64,000 nucleotides of DNA from Scylla paramamosain (Eukaryota; Arthropoda; Malacostraca; Decapoda; Portunidae). The notes below the pieces were generated by a model. That model was not told where the DNA came from and ran no database searches. It saw nothing but the letters and a program-made list of their open reading frames with translations. Within the stretch, counting starts at the first letter, position 1; the number at the start of each line of letters is the position of its first letter. The DNA lies in NCBI RefSeq assembly GCF_035594125.1, contig NW_026973734.1, positions 1 to 64,000 on the forward strand, written 5' to 3'. This document shows, piece by piece, positions 45,299 to 57,699 of the stretch. The position numbers were made by a program, and so were the translations under genes.

Positions 45299-48200
45299 TT
45301 TTCTTCATTGTATTTTTAATGGAATTGGAAGGCTGCTGGTATTCCTGAGTTGCCTGGCGAGTTATGAAGCTACAGACATCATGATGACGCGAATAGTTTG
45401 CTTTCTACTCTTCTGGTGGGTGCTACAGAGCTGTTCTGTGAGTGTGGCCGCTGTGTCTACCCGGACTGATGAGCCGCCGGATATAAACAAACAGCAGGAA
45501 CGACTGATTTATGGCAAGGATATTCTGCTAACGTTAGCAAAGTCTAGCAACGTTGAGACATTTGCTGTGACCGTGCCAGATGCTGTGAAAAGGAAGGTGT
45601 TGCATCCAGAGGGAAAAACTAGAAATAACAAAAGGAGAGGAAGGCGGGGTGGTGTGAGGGTGAGGTGCAGACGACGCGGCGCCCGGCTCTCTCTCCCTAT
45701 GTGTGTGGTCGGAAATGTTCGTTCAGTACGGAACAAGTTTGATGAACTTAGTGCTTTGTGCAAGTGGAATTATGCATTCAGAGAGGCATCTATCATTTGT
45801 CTGACAGAAACTTGGTTAAGTGGTGAAAACGATCCCGACTCAGCATATCATATTGATGGGTATCAATTAATAAAGAGCGATCGAACCCCAGACTCAGGAA
45901 AAAGTGCTGGTGGCGGAGTGTGTGCTTACGTAAACAACAGGTGGTGCAGGGATATAACTGTGATTGAGAAAGTCTGTAATGACTGCATTGAATACATGAC
46001 ACTTTCCGTGAGACCTTACTATTTACCAAGATAATTTAACAAGATTTTCATAATAGTAGTTTATATTCCTCCAAAATATGTGGATATAAAAAATGCAGAA
46101 AGTCTGTTATATGATGCTGTGTGTAAGACTGAAAATATGTCACCTGAAGCAGTTAAATTAATAGCAGGAGATTTCAATGGTTCTAAATTTCAGAGTTATG
46201 TTCCTCATTATCAACAGTATATTGACTTTGCTACAAGAGAGGAGAAAATATTAGATCATTATTATTGTAATATAAAGAATAGTTATAAGGCAAGTAAAAT
46301 GAAGCCCCTCGGTTTGTCAGACCATGAAATGTGCCTCTTAACACCTATTTATAGACAAAAATTGAAAACTTGTAAACCTGTCATTAAGAAAATATATGAG
46401 TGGGATGACAAAGTGAGCGATACTCTGAGAGGCTGTATGGAATTGACAGAATGGAACATACTGTATGATGAAAATGCTAGTATTGACGAGAATGTGGATG
46501 TCTTAAATTGCTATTTATCTTTTTGTGTGGAAAACATTTTGCCTGTCAAGAGTGTTAAGTGCTACCCTAACAATAAGCCCTGGTTTACGAAAAGTGTGAA
46601 AATTTTGCTACATGAGAAAAGACAATGTAGGTTACGAAATGATAGAGTCAACTTAAGAATCATTCAGAAGAAAATTGATGATATGATTAGTATGGAAAAA
46701 GAAAAATACAAAAGGAAAATAGAACATTGGTTTGAGAAAGATACAAAGGCTGCTTGGCAAGGTTTGCGTAACATTACTGGAATGACTAAGAAATCCGTGT
46801 GTCCAGATATTACAAATGTAAAGGATTATTGCAATGAATTAAATAAGTTTTATTGTAGATTTGATGTCCAGGATTATTCTTCAGAACAGAACAGCCTTAC
46901 TGAGTTTTTACATAACAAGGAACATGGAATATTTACTGTAACGTGTGAGGATGTACTAGAAAGTTTGAAAAGAGTTAAGAGCAATAAAGCGGCAGGGCCT
47001 GATAGAGTAAGTGCTAAGGTAGTAAGCATTTGTAAATACGAGTTGGTTCCAGTTTTATGCAGAATTTTTCAGAGTTCCTTGGATCAATCTTATATACCTA
47101 AACTGTGGAAGACATCTGAAATTATTCCAGTGCCACAACATCAAACCCCTAAAGGTTATAATGATTACAGACCTGTAGCCTTGACATGTATATTTATGAA
47201 ATGTTTAGAAAGTGTTATTAAAAAGTTCCTGTTTCTTGAAGTGAAAGACCAAATGGATGTTTATCAGTTTGCCTATAAGAAAGATAGGTGCGTGGAAGAT
47301 GCTACGTTATCAATTATAAATTATATACTTCGATTTCTGGAAAATGTAAGCAACAAATCCAGTAAACACTTTGCTAAGGTGTTGTTCGTTGATTTTTCAA
47401 GTGCTTTCAACACAATACAACCTCATGTGTTAATGGAAAAACTTATAAGTCTTAACGTGAGTCCACCACTTGTTCTATGGATACGCGAGTTTTTGGTAGG
47501 TAGGGTGCAATATGTAAAGCTTAAGGACCAGATCTCTGACTCAATTGTAACAAACACAGGTGCGCCCCAGGGTTGCGTATTGTCACCACTACTGTTTTCT
47601 CTTTATACAAATGATTGTAGAAGTCAAAATGAGTGTACTAAGATATTCAAATATGCAGATGACACTGCCATTGTCTCTCTCTGTGTAAATAATGATGTTA
47701 TTTATAGAGAAGAAATTAACAATTTTAGTACATGGTGCAGGGATAGTTTTTTAGAATTAAATGTTAACAAAACTAAGGAGATGATTATTGATTTTAGTAA
47801 GACTCCCGTACAACATGAACCTTTGGAAATCAATGATGAAACTGTTGAAGTAGTAGAAGAATACAAATACTTAGGAACGATCATAGACAATAAACTCAAC
47901 TTTTCCTCTCACATAGATAAAATATATAAGAAGGCAAACTCAAGGATGTTTTCTGTTAGGAAACTATGCAAGTTAAAAGTTGGTAGTAAGATAATGGATT
48001 TGTTCTACAGTAGTATACTACAATCAGTTTTTTTCATTTGCTATATGTTGCTGGTATGGAAATAGTACTGTGGAATCTAAAGGTAAACTAAGCAAGATAA
48101 TAAAGAAATGTAGCCGATTAAAAGTAAAAAATACAAAACCATTGTTGGAACTGTATAAACGAGCGGTTATTCAGAGAAGCAATATCATAATAAAAGACCC

Positions 48201-48525
48201 CAGTCACCCATTGCACACATGTTACGAATTGTTACCATCTGGCAGAAGATGGAGATCTGTGCAGGGCCGAACATCTCGGTATAGGGAGTCGTATGTTCCA
48301 TCTAGTATCAGGATATTGAATGGGAATCAACAGTTGTAAAAGAAGGCAGCACTCAGGGACATCAGCAATACTTTTAATGTTTTTAATATTTTAATGTGTT
48401 CTATTTTTGATAGTTTATGATTGAGAATTTAATAGATGTAACTGATAGTTTTAAGAATTTTTATACTTCTATATTTCTCTTTTATACTTTGGCAAGCACA
48501 AGACAAATTCTCTGTAAGAGCAATA

Positions 48526-48570
<45 letters not shown>
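45299..48570 (+). mobile_element. LINE family D, younger copy D2, nested in D1
   Basis: Plus-strand element of about 3.27 kb. It starts within a 5' region preceding a basic leader and endonuclease, and ends with GAGCAATAAAGTATTATTAT, an (ATT)n tail (48531-48570). It lies inside D1 coding sequence, which stops at 45298 and resumes at 48571 in opposite orientation. The microsatellite-type 3' end fits the CR1/L2 superfamily. Confidence 0.92.
45375..48339 (+). pseudogene. LINE D2 endonuclease/reverse transcriptase, nearly intact (one nonsense, one frameshift)
   Basis: The frame starts in the basic leader (RRGGVRVRCRRRGARL near 45645). The endonuclease follows: NVRSVRNKFDEL, ICLTETWLSGENDPDSAY and GGGVCAYVNNRW. 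A TAA at 46032-46034 interrupts it (Glu in copy D1). It resumes with IVVYIPP and IAGDFNGSKFQSY (GDFN), then LGLSDHEMCLL (SDH). RT blocks are NYDYRPVALT-like NDYRPVALTCIFMKCLE, LFVDFSSAFNTIQPHV (motif A), NTGAPQGCVLSPLLFSLYTN (motif B) and KYADDTAIVSL (motif C). A one-base insertion in a T-run near 48031 shifts the last about 90 codons (the C-terminal frame is 48070-48339). All catalytic motifs are intact. Confidence 0.9.
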
Positions 48571-50430
48571 CTCACCATTTACAAACAGAGGAGGGTGATC
48601 ATATAATGAAGTGCTGTAGTCTACGACCATCTCTTTTGTTTTCTTTACATTTAACTCTAAAAAGTTGCTGCTGCACCAGTCCACAAACTTTTCCACCTCC
48701 TCTCGGTATGCAGTGTCATCATTACCACACCGACCCACAAGGATAGTATCATCAGCATACTTAAACAAACGGCAGTTCACATCCCGACACACACAGTCAC
48801 TTGTGTATATAGTAAAAAGCATGGGTGACAACACACAACCCTAAGGAGCACCTGTGTTTGTAATGACGACACTCGATTTTGCACCCTGAAAGCTGACATA
48901 TTGTGGTCGATGAGTCAAGAAATTATTAATCCATAAAATCAAGTTAGAATTTACGTTCATATTTTTCAATTTAGTCATCATTAGGTGAGGCTGAATTGTA
49001 TTAAAAGCGCTCGAAAAGTCTACAAAGAGGATCCTAGCATAGCGTTTAAAACTGGAGGTATTTCCTTTATCTAAAAAATTTAAAACATAGTCAGTGAAAG
49101 ACAGGGTTGCATCCTCAACACACCGGTTTTTGGTATAAGCAAATTGATAATTATCTACGAAATGGGTAGCCTGCTCTAACAATATATATTTAACTATTTT
49201 TTCAAGACATTTCATGATGACAGATGTTAAAGCTACCGGGCGATAATCATTCTTACACATAGGAGGTGATTTCTTTGGTATCGGTATAACTTCAGATGTT
49301 TTCCATATTGCTGGTATGTAAGCTTCATCAAGTGATTGCTGAAAAATCCTACACAAAATTGGAGCTAAAGGTTCCTTACACATTCTCAGGAAATTGCCAT
49401 TGATCTTATCTGGACCTGACACTTTACCTATCTTAATTGATTGTAGACTTTTAAGTACATTTGCCTCTGAAATTACAATTTTTAAGTCGTTTGTATTCTG
49501 TAGCTGATTGATAATAACAGAAGATTCCTGTGAAAAGACATATTTATCAAATCTGGAATAAAAAACATTGAGTTCATTACAAAAATCTTTAGAATTGTTA
49601 ACAGTGTGATTACCTGCACTTTTTCGCATACCTGTTAACTGCTTAATACCATTCCATGCTGACTTTGTCTTTTTTTAACATATTTTCCACCTTTTGTTTA
49701 TATCTATCTTTACATACTTTAATTACTGTATCAATTTCCCTTTGAACACTTTTTGCTCCAGTTTTATCATTTATGCCATAACAATATTTTTTCTTATTTA
49801 TTAGTTCTTTTAGTTCCTTTGTAACCCATGGTTTGTTATTTGGAAAACATCTAACTTTCTTTGTAGGTACAACATTGCTTATGCAAAAGTGCAAATAGGA
49901 ATTTAATACATCCACATTTTTGTCTAGAGAGTCTCTGCTGTCATATAAAATATCAAAATCTGTTGTTTCCATACATCCTAAAAGGGTATCATTTACATCT
50001 TTGTTCCACGAGTATATTAATTTTTCAACTGGCTTACTACGCTTCAATAATTGTATACTGGCGTAAGCAGACACATATTATGGTCAGAGACGCCCAATGG
50101 CTCTAGTTTCTTGGCCACATAGCTATTTCCAACATTACAAAAGAATGGATCTAATAATTTATCGTCTCTTGTTGGGAAACTTATAAATTGTTGGAAATGG
50201 GGGATACTTTTAAAATTACAGTGATCAAAATCACCTGTTATAATCTTAACGGCATCTGGATCACTATTTTCTATTTTTCTAACCACTTCAGATAGAATAT
50301 TCTCAGCCTCCTTTGCATCAGAACTCGGAGGGATGTATACTACAATAAGATATATTTTGTTAAATTCTCGAGGTAGATAAAAAGGCCTCAGAGATAGTAC
50401 TATATACTCAATATTACCATTACAGCATTT
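48571..50430 (-). mobile_element. LINE family D, older copy D1, 5' part
   Basis: The upstream portion of the interrupted minus-strand copy, running up to a 5' inversion at about 50382-50516. Confidence 0.9.
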
Positions 50431-50439
50431 CTCGTACAT
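48571..50439 (-). pseudogene. LINE D1 endonuclease and reverse transcriptase, broken
   Basis: From high to low coordinate: NGNIEYIVLSLRPFYLPREF (50410), IITGDFDHCNFKS (GDF motif), GVSDHNMCLLTPVY, NNKPWVTKELKELINKKKYC, KIGKVSGPDKINGNFLRMCK and NDYRPVALTSVIMKCLEKIV. RT motif A is ILFVDFSSAFNTIQPH; motif B is NTGAP then a stop (48841) then MLSPMLFTIYTSD; motif C is FKYADDTILVG. It ends at PPLFVNGE where D2 is inserted. Stops or frameshifts occur near 50080, 49640 and 48840. It is more decayed than D2, as expected for the older copy. Confidence 0.88.
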
Positions 50440-50516
50440 GGAAACAGCACTACACCATTTGCTATTGAAATGCTGTAATGGTAATATTGAGTATATAGTA
50501 CTATCTCTGAGGCCTT
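50382..50516. repeat. Perfect 49-bp inverted repeat at LINE D1 5' end
   Basis: 50382-50430 and 50468-50516 are exact reverse complements (outer bases AAGGCCTCAGAGATAGTACT), with a 37-bp spacer. Both arms carry the same LINE D coding segment (KCCNGNIEYIVLSLRP) in opposite orientation. Confidence 0.95.
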
Positions 50517-51340
50517 GCCTGCGATGGGGTATGATACTCTTGTCTCAGCATGTACTGGATTTTGAGAAAGTCGAGAGTTCGTGTCTTCGATCGCACAACA
50601 CCGTTGCTACCACTGTTTCCGTAAATTTTGGCCACTTGTTGTCACCAGTGTTCCAGATGATGTTGACCACACTGTTTCGATGATGTACTTCTTACCGCTC
50701 CGTTGGAATGATGAATGTCTCTGTTGATGATGCTTGGTGTGGTGGTGGCTGCTCTGGAGGACCGCGTAGTAGCTTGATATTGTTGGTAGCGTGGAGGTCG
50801 TGGGTAGTGGTTTGATATTGTTGATTTGTGCGGGCAAAAGACATTCTATAAAAGTTCTTCTAGATTTAATAATGGATAGAATGTACACACATGATATCGA
50901 GACACAATTGATTACAGACGTGACGATACCGATGTGCTCCTCTCTGAACTGATATGAACTGGACTGAATGTGAACTGATCAAGTCTGACTCTCTCTGAAG
51001 ACTCTTGTAAAACTGACTCTCCGAAGACTGACGATCTAGCTACGCGTACATGAAGAATGTACATGGGATGAAGAAATGACCAATGAGATGCTTGGAAATG
51101 GGATGAAGGAACCAATGACAGCGGTCGTTATTTTGACTAATGACCAGGGAGGACGACAGGAACAGGCGATGCAGGTGCTTTCCCTAAGGACTGGCAGAAG
51201 TGTAGGGAAGGAAGGTGTGGTATTATTCCCTTGAGAGGGAGAGAGGAAGAAGAAAGGTTAAAAATAATTCTGGCTGGCCATGTGGGCAAACGTAGAATGA
51301 AATATATAAATGATGAATATATATAAAAAATAATTGTTTC
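50517..51340. other. No recognisable gene
   Basis: Mixed-composition sequence beyond the LINE D1 5' end, with direct near-repeats such as GTGGTTTGATATTGTTGATT and GTAGCTTGATATTGTTGGTA (50760-50825). Possibly the remnant of another element; I cannot name it. Confidence 0.35.
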
Positions 51341-51342
51341 AA

Positions 51343-51343
<1 letters not shown>

Positions 51344-51420
<77 letters not shown>
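51344..51420. repeat. (TG)n microsatellite
   Basis: About 77 bp of TG. The following 51421-51714 is AT-rich and lacks a gene. Confidence 0.96.
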
Positions 51421-51423
<3 letters not shown>

Positions 51424-51714
51424 CACGGAAATCATCTAGAGTTCTTTCTTTTCTTCACTTTATTATTTGTAACGTTTCACTTTCACATAAGGCATATTCA
51501 GGCTAAGAAAAATAACTATATTTAGTACAATACAAAAAAATGAAAACAATAAATAAATAAATAAATTAATTAATTAAATAAATGATAAAAAAAAATAATA
51601 AAGGACACAATAAAAAAAAAAGAAAAAACAAAGAACCGACATATGTATAATGGTAGGTCACATTGTTTACTAAAAAAAAAAAAAAAAAATTAAATAAAAA
51701 GCAGTAAAGACAAT

Positions 51715-53165
51715 GTATGGAGCAACCTTTCCTTCTTGCTGGAAGTTTGCCTACATTCAACCTGTTCCTAAAAAGTGTGACCGTTCTAATCCCTCAAACT
51801 ACCGTCCTATTGCTTTAATTTCCTGCCTATCTAAAGTTTTTTAAACTATCCTCTACAGAAAGATTTTTAAACATCTATCACTTCATAACCTTCTATCTGA
51901 TCGCTAGTATGGGTTCCATCAAGGCCGCTCTACTAGTGATCTTCTGGCTTTCCTTACTGAGTCTTGGTCATCCTCTTTTAGAGATTTTGGTGAAACTTTT
52001 GCTGTTGCCTTGGACAAATCAAAAGCTTTCGATAGAGTCTGGCACAAAGCTTTCATTTCCAAACTACCCTCCTACGGTTTCTATCCTTCTCTCTGTAACT
52101 TCATCTCAAGTTTCCTTTCTGACCGTTCTATTGCTGCTGTGGTAGACGGTCACTGTTCTTCTCCTAAATCTATTAACAGTGGTGTTCCTCAGGATTCTGT
52201 CCTGTCACCCACTCTCTTCTTATTATTCATTAATGATCTTCTAAACCAAACTTCTTGTCCTATCCAGTCCTACGCTGATGATACCACCCTGCACTTTTCC
52301 ACGTCTTTTCATAGACGTCCAACCCTTCAGGAGGTAAACATTTCACGCAGGGAGAGCAAACTTGGTATTGTTCAATGCCTCAAAAACTCAATTCCTCCAT
52401 CTATCAACTCGACACAACCTTCCAGACAACTATCCCCTCTTCTTCAGTGACACTCAACTGTCCCCCTCTTCTACACTGAACATCCTCAGTCTGTCCTTTA
52501 CTTATAATCTGAACTGGAAACTTTACATCTCATCTCTAGCTAAAACAGCTTCTATGAAGTTAGGTGTTCTGAAATGTCTCCGCCAGTTTTTCTCACCCCC
52601 CCAACCGGCTAACTCTGTACAAGGGCCTTATCCGTCCATGTATGGAGTATGCTTCACATGTCTGGGGGCTTCCACTCATACCGCTCTTCTAGACAGGGTA
52701 GAATCAACAGCTTTTCGTCTCATCAACTCATTTCCTTCAACTGACTGTCTTCAGCCTCTCTCTCACCGCCGCAATGTTGCATCTCTAGGTATCTTATACC
52801 GCTATTTTCATGCTAACTGTTCTTCTGATCTTGCTAACTGCATGCCTCCCCTCCTCCCGCGGCCTCGCTGCACAAGACTTTTTTCTTTCTCTCACCCCTA
52901 TTCTGTCCACCTCTCCAGTGCAAGAGTTAACCAGTATTCTCAATCATTCATCCCTTTCTCTGGTAAACTCTGGAACTCCCTGCCTGCTTCTGTATTTCCA
53001 CCTTCCTATGACTTAGATTCCTTCAAGAGGGAGGTTTCAAGACATCCTTCATTTTTTTGCTACCGGTTTGGGGCCTTTTCTGGGACTGGCATCTCAGTGG
53101 GTTTTTTTTTTTTTTTTTTTTTGCCCTTGGCCAGGGTCTCCTACATAAAAAAAAAATAATAAATA
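51715..53165 (+). mobile_element. LINE family A, 5'-truncated copy A8
   Basis: The plus-strand 3' 1.45 kb of family A, from the RT domain to the 3' tail (GGGACTGGCATCTCAGTGGG, a T-run, TTGCCCTTGGCCAGGGTCTC, CTACATAAAA then AATAAATA repeats). Confidence 0.9.
51720..53080 (+). pseudogene. LINE A reverse transcriptase remnant (copy A8)
   Basis: It opens with WKFAYIQPVPKK-type sequence (CTGGAAGTTTGCCTACATTC) and SNYRPIALISCLSK. From 52010 it reads SKAFDRVWHKAFISKLPSYG (motif A), SGVPQDSVLSPTLFLLFIND (motif B, with G to D), and QSYADDTTLHFSTSFHRRPT (motif C, YADD intact). From 52362 come [20 protein letters not shown] and the thumb through FIPFSGKLWNSLPASVFPPS. Frames shift near 51841 (stop) and near 52360. 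It is one of the better preserved A copies over the RT core. Confidence 0.88.
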
Positions 53166-53197
53166 AATAAATAAATGAATGAATGTATGCATATACG

Positions 53198-53204
<7 letters not shown>

Positions 53205-53262
<58 letters not shown>
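53205..53262. repeat. (TG)n microsatellite
   Basis: About 58 bp of TG, after a short AATA/ATGA repeat. 53263-53700 and 53794-54077 hold nothing recognisable. Confidence 0.96.
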
Positions 53263-53265
<3 letters not shown>

Positions 53266-53701
53266 CATTTATATACATATGTATGTATCAGAAACATGCC
53301 GTCTAGGTAGGCAATAAAATAGTTCAGTAATCTAGGAAAATTATGAAAGTTGCTCTGATTATTATGTATACAGTGCATTTTTTTTTCTTTTTGGAGGTTA
53401 GGTAAGCAAAATTCGCCCCTCTCTTTCAATCTCAGTATGTAAGCTACAAATAGAGGTATTCCACGTGCTGCATACAGTTTTTCAATACCTTGTTTTTATG
53501 TGTTATAATGACAAAAGTAAATCTGACCAACTCAATCGCTTGGCATCTTTCGTGGAATGTGATTACGCCATTGTGTTTCGCTTATTTTTTAATTTTTTTA
53601 TTAAATTTTTTTCTTCAATTTGTCCATTTACATTTATATTGTAAATATAAAAGTAAATGCGCAAATAGGGAAGAAAAGCAGGAAGAGATAAAGACAGAAA
53701 A

Positions 53702-53702
<1 letters not shown>

Positions 53703-53793
<91 letters not shown>
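53703..53793. repeat. (GA)n microsatellite
   Basis: About 91 bp of GA. Confidence 0.98.
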
Positions 53794-53796
<3 letters not shown>

Positions 53797-54077
53797 AATC
53801 TGGCGAATGTGGACACCCAGTTATGTAGGGTAAGGATTTTTTTTTTATTTGCTACAATTCCCTTTAGAGCACCATATTAAAAATATTATCATTTGCAAGA
53901 ATAGAAATATGAGTACATCATGACCTAGTCCGATTGGTACTAGTCCTTTCAGGGAAGTTTAGCAAGCAAAATTAATAAAATGTCAATACAGCTTGTATGA
54001 GTAGTATGAGGCGGGAGGCTGTGTATCACACCCCTATCACCAACTACCTATCCTGAGTAATTACTGACGGCACGTGC

Positions 54078-54629
<552 letters not shown>

Positions 54630-54848
54630 TGTAACGCGAGTTTCTGTAAATACTGAAAGAGGTGAAAGAACGTGTAATTCTAAGTAGAAAATGTTCTATA
54701 CATATATGTATTTTAAGGCTTTGCTTACCCGTCAGAGGAGATGAAATTGTATGGGACACAGGTGTATTATGAGTATAGCTATGAGGTGACGGACAGACGG
54801 TTGCATTGTCGCAGCCTCGGAGGTGCCACTTGCTCAAATTACGAATGG

Positions 54849-54935
54849 TTTATTTTTATTTATTTATTTATTTATTTATTTATTATTATTATTATTATTT
54901 ATTTTTATTTATTTATTTATTTATTTATTTTTTAT
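54849..54935. repeat. (TTTA)n/(TTA)n repeat
   Basis: TTTATTTA units with a TTA stretch in the middle. Frames across it are artefacts. Confidence 0.9.
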
Positions 54936-55625
54936 TTTTTTTGCAGGCTGTGGATTATTGCAATATCTTGTAACAAGACAAAAACAGTATTTACCAAAAG
55001 CATTACACAGCACCATTATTGAGGTGATTAAATTATTCCTCTAAAATGATACGTGGCATCATTTAAAGCGAGGGAGGACGGGGGAGCGAGTCTAAGCGAC
55101 CTTGAAAACAGCTGTGTGATGATGCCAAGTAACATTTTTTTTATGAGTCTCTCTTCACCTTCACACTGAATGTGCTGCAGAATATGTGCATTATTGTTTA
55201 GTATGTAATGTTATTGTTATTTTTTTTTATTCTTGTTGAATGTATAGCATTTTATTATGGAAAATAGATGTTGAAATTTGACAATCAATAATATATGTTG
55301 CTCTTTGTAGCTTATTGTATTAACAAATAGTGTGCCATTCTATATAACATTATTGGGATAATATTACATGCTCCATTATTATTAAATGATTACTAAACGA
55401 AATTTCGCCATAAAATCACTTGACAATTACGATTACTAAAGAACACTGCTGCTCAAAATTAATGTCATTACTATACATCACGAAATTATACGAATACTAT
55501 GCAAAATTATTTTACGAAACTATTAATATACGATTACTGTATAAACGAATAGACAAATAAATAAACAAATAAATAAATAAATACATAAATAAATAATAAA
55601 CAGAAAAAGAGATATAAGAAGAAAG
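54936..55625. other. AT-rich sequence without gene
   Basis: About 690 bp, no feature seen. It ends in AATA repeats just before the minisatellite. Confidence 0.45.
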
Positions 55626-55629
55626 AATT

Positions 55630-57236
55630 GGAAGATTTGGCCAGGGGAGATTCGGCCGTAGTCAGGACTGGCCAGGGGAGATTCGGTCGTCGTCAGGATT
55701 GGCCAGGAGAGGTTCAGTCGTTGTCAAGATTGGCCAGGGGAGATTTGGCCGTCATCAGGGTTGTCCATTAGAGATTCAGTCGTCATCAGGATTGGCCAGG
55801 GGAGATTTCACCGTCGCCAAGATTGTTCATTAGAGATTCAGTCGTCGTCAGGATTGGCCAGGGAAGGTTCAGTCGTCTCAGGATTGGCCAGGGGAGATTT
55901 GGCCGTCGCCAGGATTGTCCATTAGAGATTCAGTCGTCGTCAGGATTGGCCAGGGGAGATTTGGCCGTTGCCAGGGTTGTCCATTAAAAATTCGGTCATC
56001 GTCAGGATTGGCCAGGGGAGATTTGGCCGTTGCCAGGGTTGTCCATTAGAGATTCAGTCGTCATCAGGATTGGCCAGGGGAGATTTGGCCGTTGCCAGGG
56101 TTGTCCATTAAAAGTTCGGTTGTTGTCAGGATTGGCCAGGGGAGATTTGGCAGTGGCCAGGGTTGTCTATTAGAGATTCAGTCGCCGTCAGGATTGGCCA
56201 GAGGAGATTTGGCCATCGCCAGGGTTGTCCATTAGAGATTCAGTAGATTTGGCCGTTGCCAGGGTTGTCCATTAGATATTCAGTTGTCATCAGGATTGGC
56301 CAGGGGAGATTTGGCCGTTGCCAGGGTTGTCCATTAGATATTCAGTTGTCATCAGGATTGGCCAGGGGAGATTTGGCCGTTGCCAGGGTTGTCCATTACA
56401 GATTCGGTCGTCGTCAGGATTGGCCAAGGAAGATTTGGCCGTTGCCAGGATTGTCCATTACAGATTCGGTCGTCGTCAGGATTGGCCAGGGGAGATTTGG
56501 CCGTCGCCAGGGTTGTCCATTAGAGATTCAGTTGTCATCAGGATTGGCCAGGGGAGATTTGGCCATCGCCAGGGTTGTCCATTAGAGATTCAGTTGTCAT
56601 CAGGATTGGCCAGGGGAGATTTGGCCATCGCCAGGGTTGTCCATTAGAGATTCAGTTGTCATCAGGATTGGCCAGGGGAGATTTGGCCATCGCCAGGGTT
56701 GTCCATTAGAGATTCAGTTGTCATCAGGATTGGCCAGGGGAGATTTGGCCGTTGCCAGGGTTGTCCATTACAGATTCGGTCGTCGTCAGGATTGGCCAGG
56801 GGAGATTTGGCTGTTGCCAGGGTTGTCCATTAGATATTCAGTCGTCGTCAGGATTGGCCAGGGGAGATTTGGCCATCGCCAGGGTTGTCCATTAGAGATT
56901 CAGTTGTCATCAGGATTGGCCAGGGGAGATTTGGCCGTTGCCAGGGTTGTCCATTAGAAATTTGGTCGTCGTCAGGATTGGCCAGGGGAGATTTGGCCGT
57001 TGCCAGGGTTGTCCATTAGAAATTCGGTCGTCGTTAGGATTGGCCAGGAGAGGTACAGTCGTCATCAGGGTTGGCCAGGAAAGATTTGGCCGTCGCCAGG
57101 ATTGTCCATTAGAGATTCAGTCGTCGTCAAGATTGGCCAGGAGAGATTTGACCATGGTGATTCGGTCGCCATCAGGATTGGCCAAGGAATCGTCAGGATT
57201 GGCCAGGGGAGATATGGCCAGGATAGGTCATGTCAG
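55630..57236. repeat. 62-bp minisatellite, about 25 units
   Basis: The unit begins ATTGGCCAGGGGAGATTTGG, continues CCGTTGCCAGGGTTGTCCAT, and ends TAGAGATTCAGTCGTCRTCAGG. Units are 62 bp in the centre and more variable, with partial units, at both ends (55630-55900 and 57030-57236). Because 62 is not a multiple of 3, long open frames (GLARGDLAVARVVH-type) arise on the plus strand without meaning. It ends about 10 bp before the stop codon of the minus-strand ORF at 57247-57687. Confidence 0.96.
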
Positions 57237-57246
57237 GTCAGTTGTC

Positions 57247-57687
57247 TCAGCCAATGGGTTCTGTTTGTTTCATCATCAGGAACAGTCCGAAGGAGTCATC
57301 TTCTTCGAACTGCCCCGGAATAAAGTGGACAGCGGAGGATTCCTCACCGTATAGTTCGCCAATGACGAACTGAACGACGAGCGATTCTCCATCGTAATAT
57401 TCTCCAGTGTAATATTCGCCTAGATGATATTCGCCAGTGGGAGACTGGCCATTAATCTCAGGCATAGGAATTTTGGCCAATGGTGCTTTGGCCATGGGAA
57501 CCCTCTGGACAGGGTGCTCCAGCACGGGCGAGGCGCCCTGCCCCTGTGCTGCTTTTCGTTTGGCGGCCCACCGCCGAGCCTGCTCCCGGCCCCACCGGGC
57601 GGCTTCGGCCCGGCACCGAGCCACTCGTTCTTGTACCTTAGTGTGTTGCACGTTGCTGTAATCGAATTTCTCGCCGTATAGAACCAT
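57247..57687 (-). CDS. Unrecognised ORF next to the minisatellite
   Basis: 146 residues plus stop. I chose the ATG at 57687 (context AAAATGG) over one four codons upstream (57699). It starts MVLYGEKFDYSNVQHTKVQE. Then comes a strongly basic, Arg/Ala-rich helix (ARCRAEAARWGREQARRWAA, residues about 26-45), then KAPLAKIPMPEINGQSPTGE. A GEYHLGEYYTGEYYDGE repeat (about 93-109) and an acidic end FEEDDSFGLFLMMK follow. No signal peptide, membrane span or known domain is visible. GC content and codon use differ from the AT-rich surroundings, which supports real coding, but no introns or homologues can be shown. It could also be a single exon or an expressed retrogene. Confidence 0.42.
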   Translation of the reverse strand: MVLYGEKFDYSNVQHTKVQERVARCRAEAARWGREQARRWAAKRKAAQGQGASPVLEHPVQRVPMAKAPLAKIPMPEINGQSPTGEYHLGEYYTGEYYDGESLVVQFVIGELYGEESSAVHFIPGQFEEDDSFGLFLMMKQTEPIG

Positions 57688-57699
57688 TTTCAATCTCAA

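Noticed and set aside
50517..51200. LTR of a retroelement
   Set aside because: Near-repeats exist but I found no pair of long direct repeats, primer site or gag/pol sequence.
55630..57236. CRISPR array
   Set aside because: Direct tandem units without unique spacers, in a eukaryotic genome.
56256..57354. Long plus-strand open frames (GLARGDLAVARVV repeats)
   Set aside because: They arise from the 62-bp minisatellite, are open because the unit lacks stops in those frames, and lack any protein-like variation.
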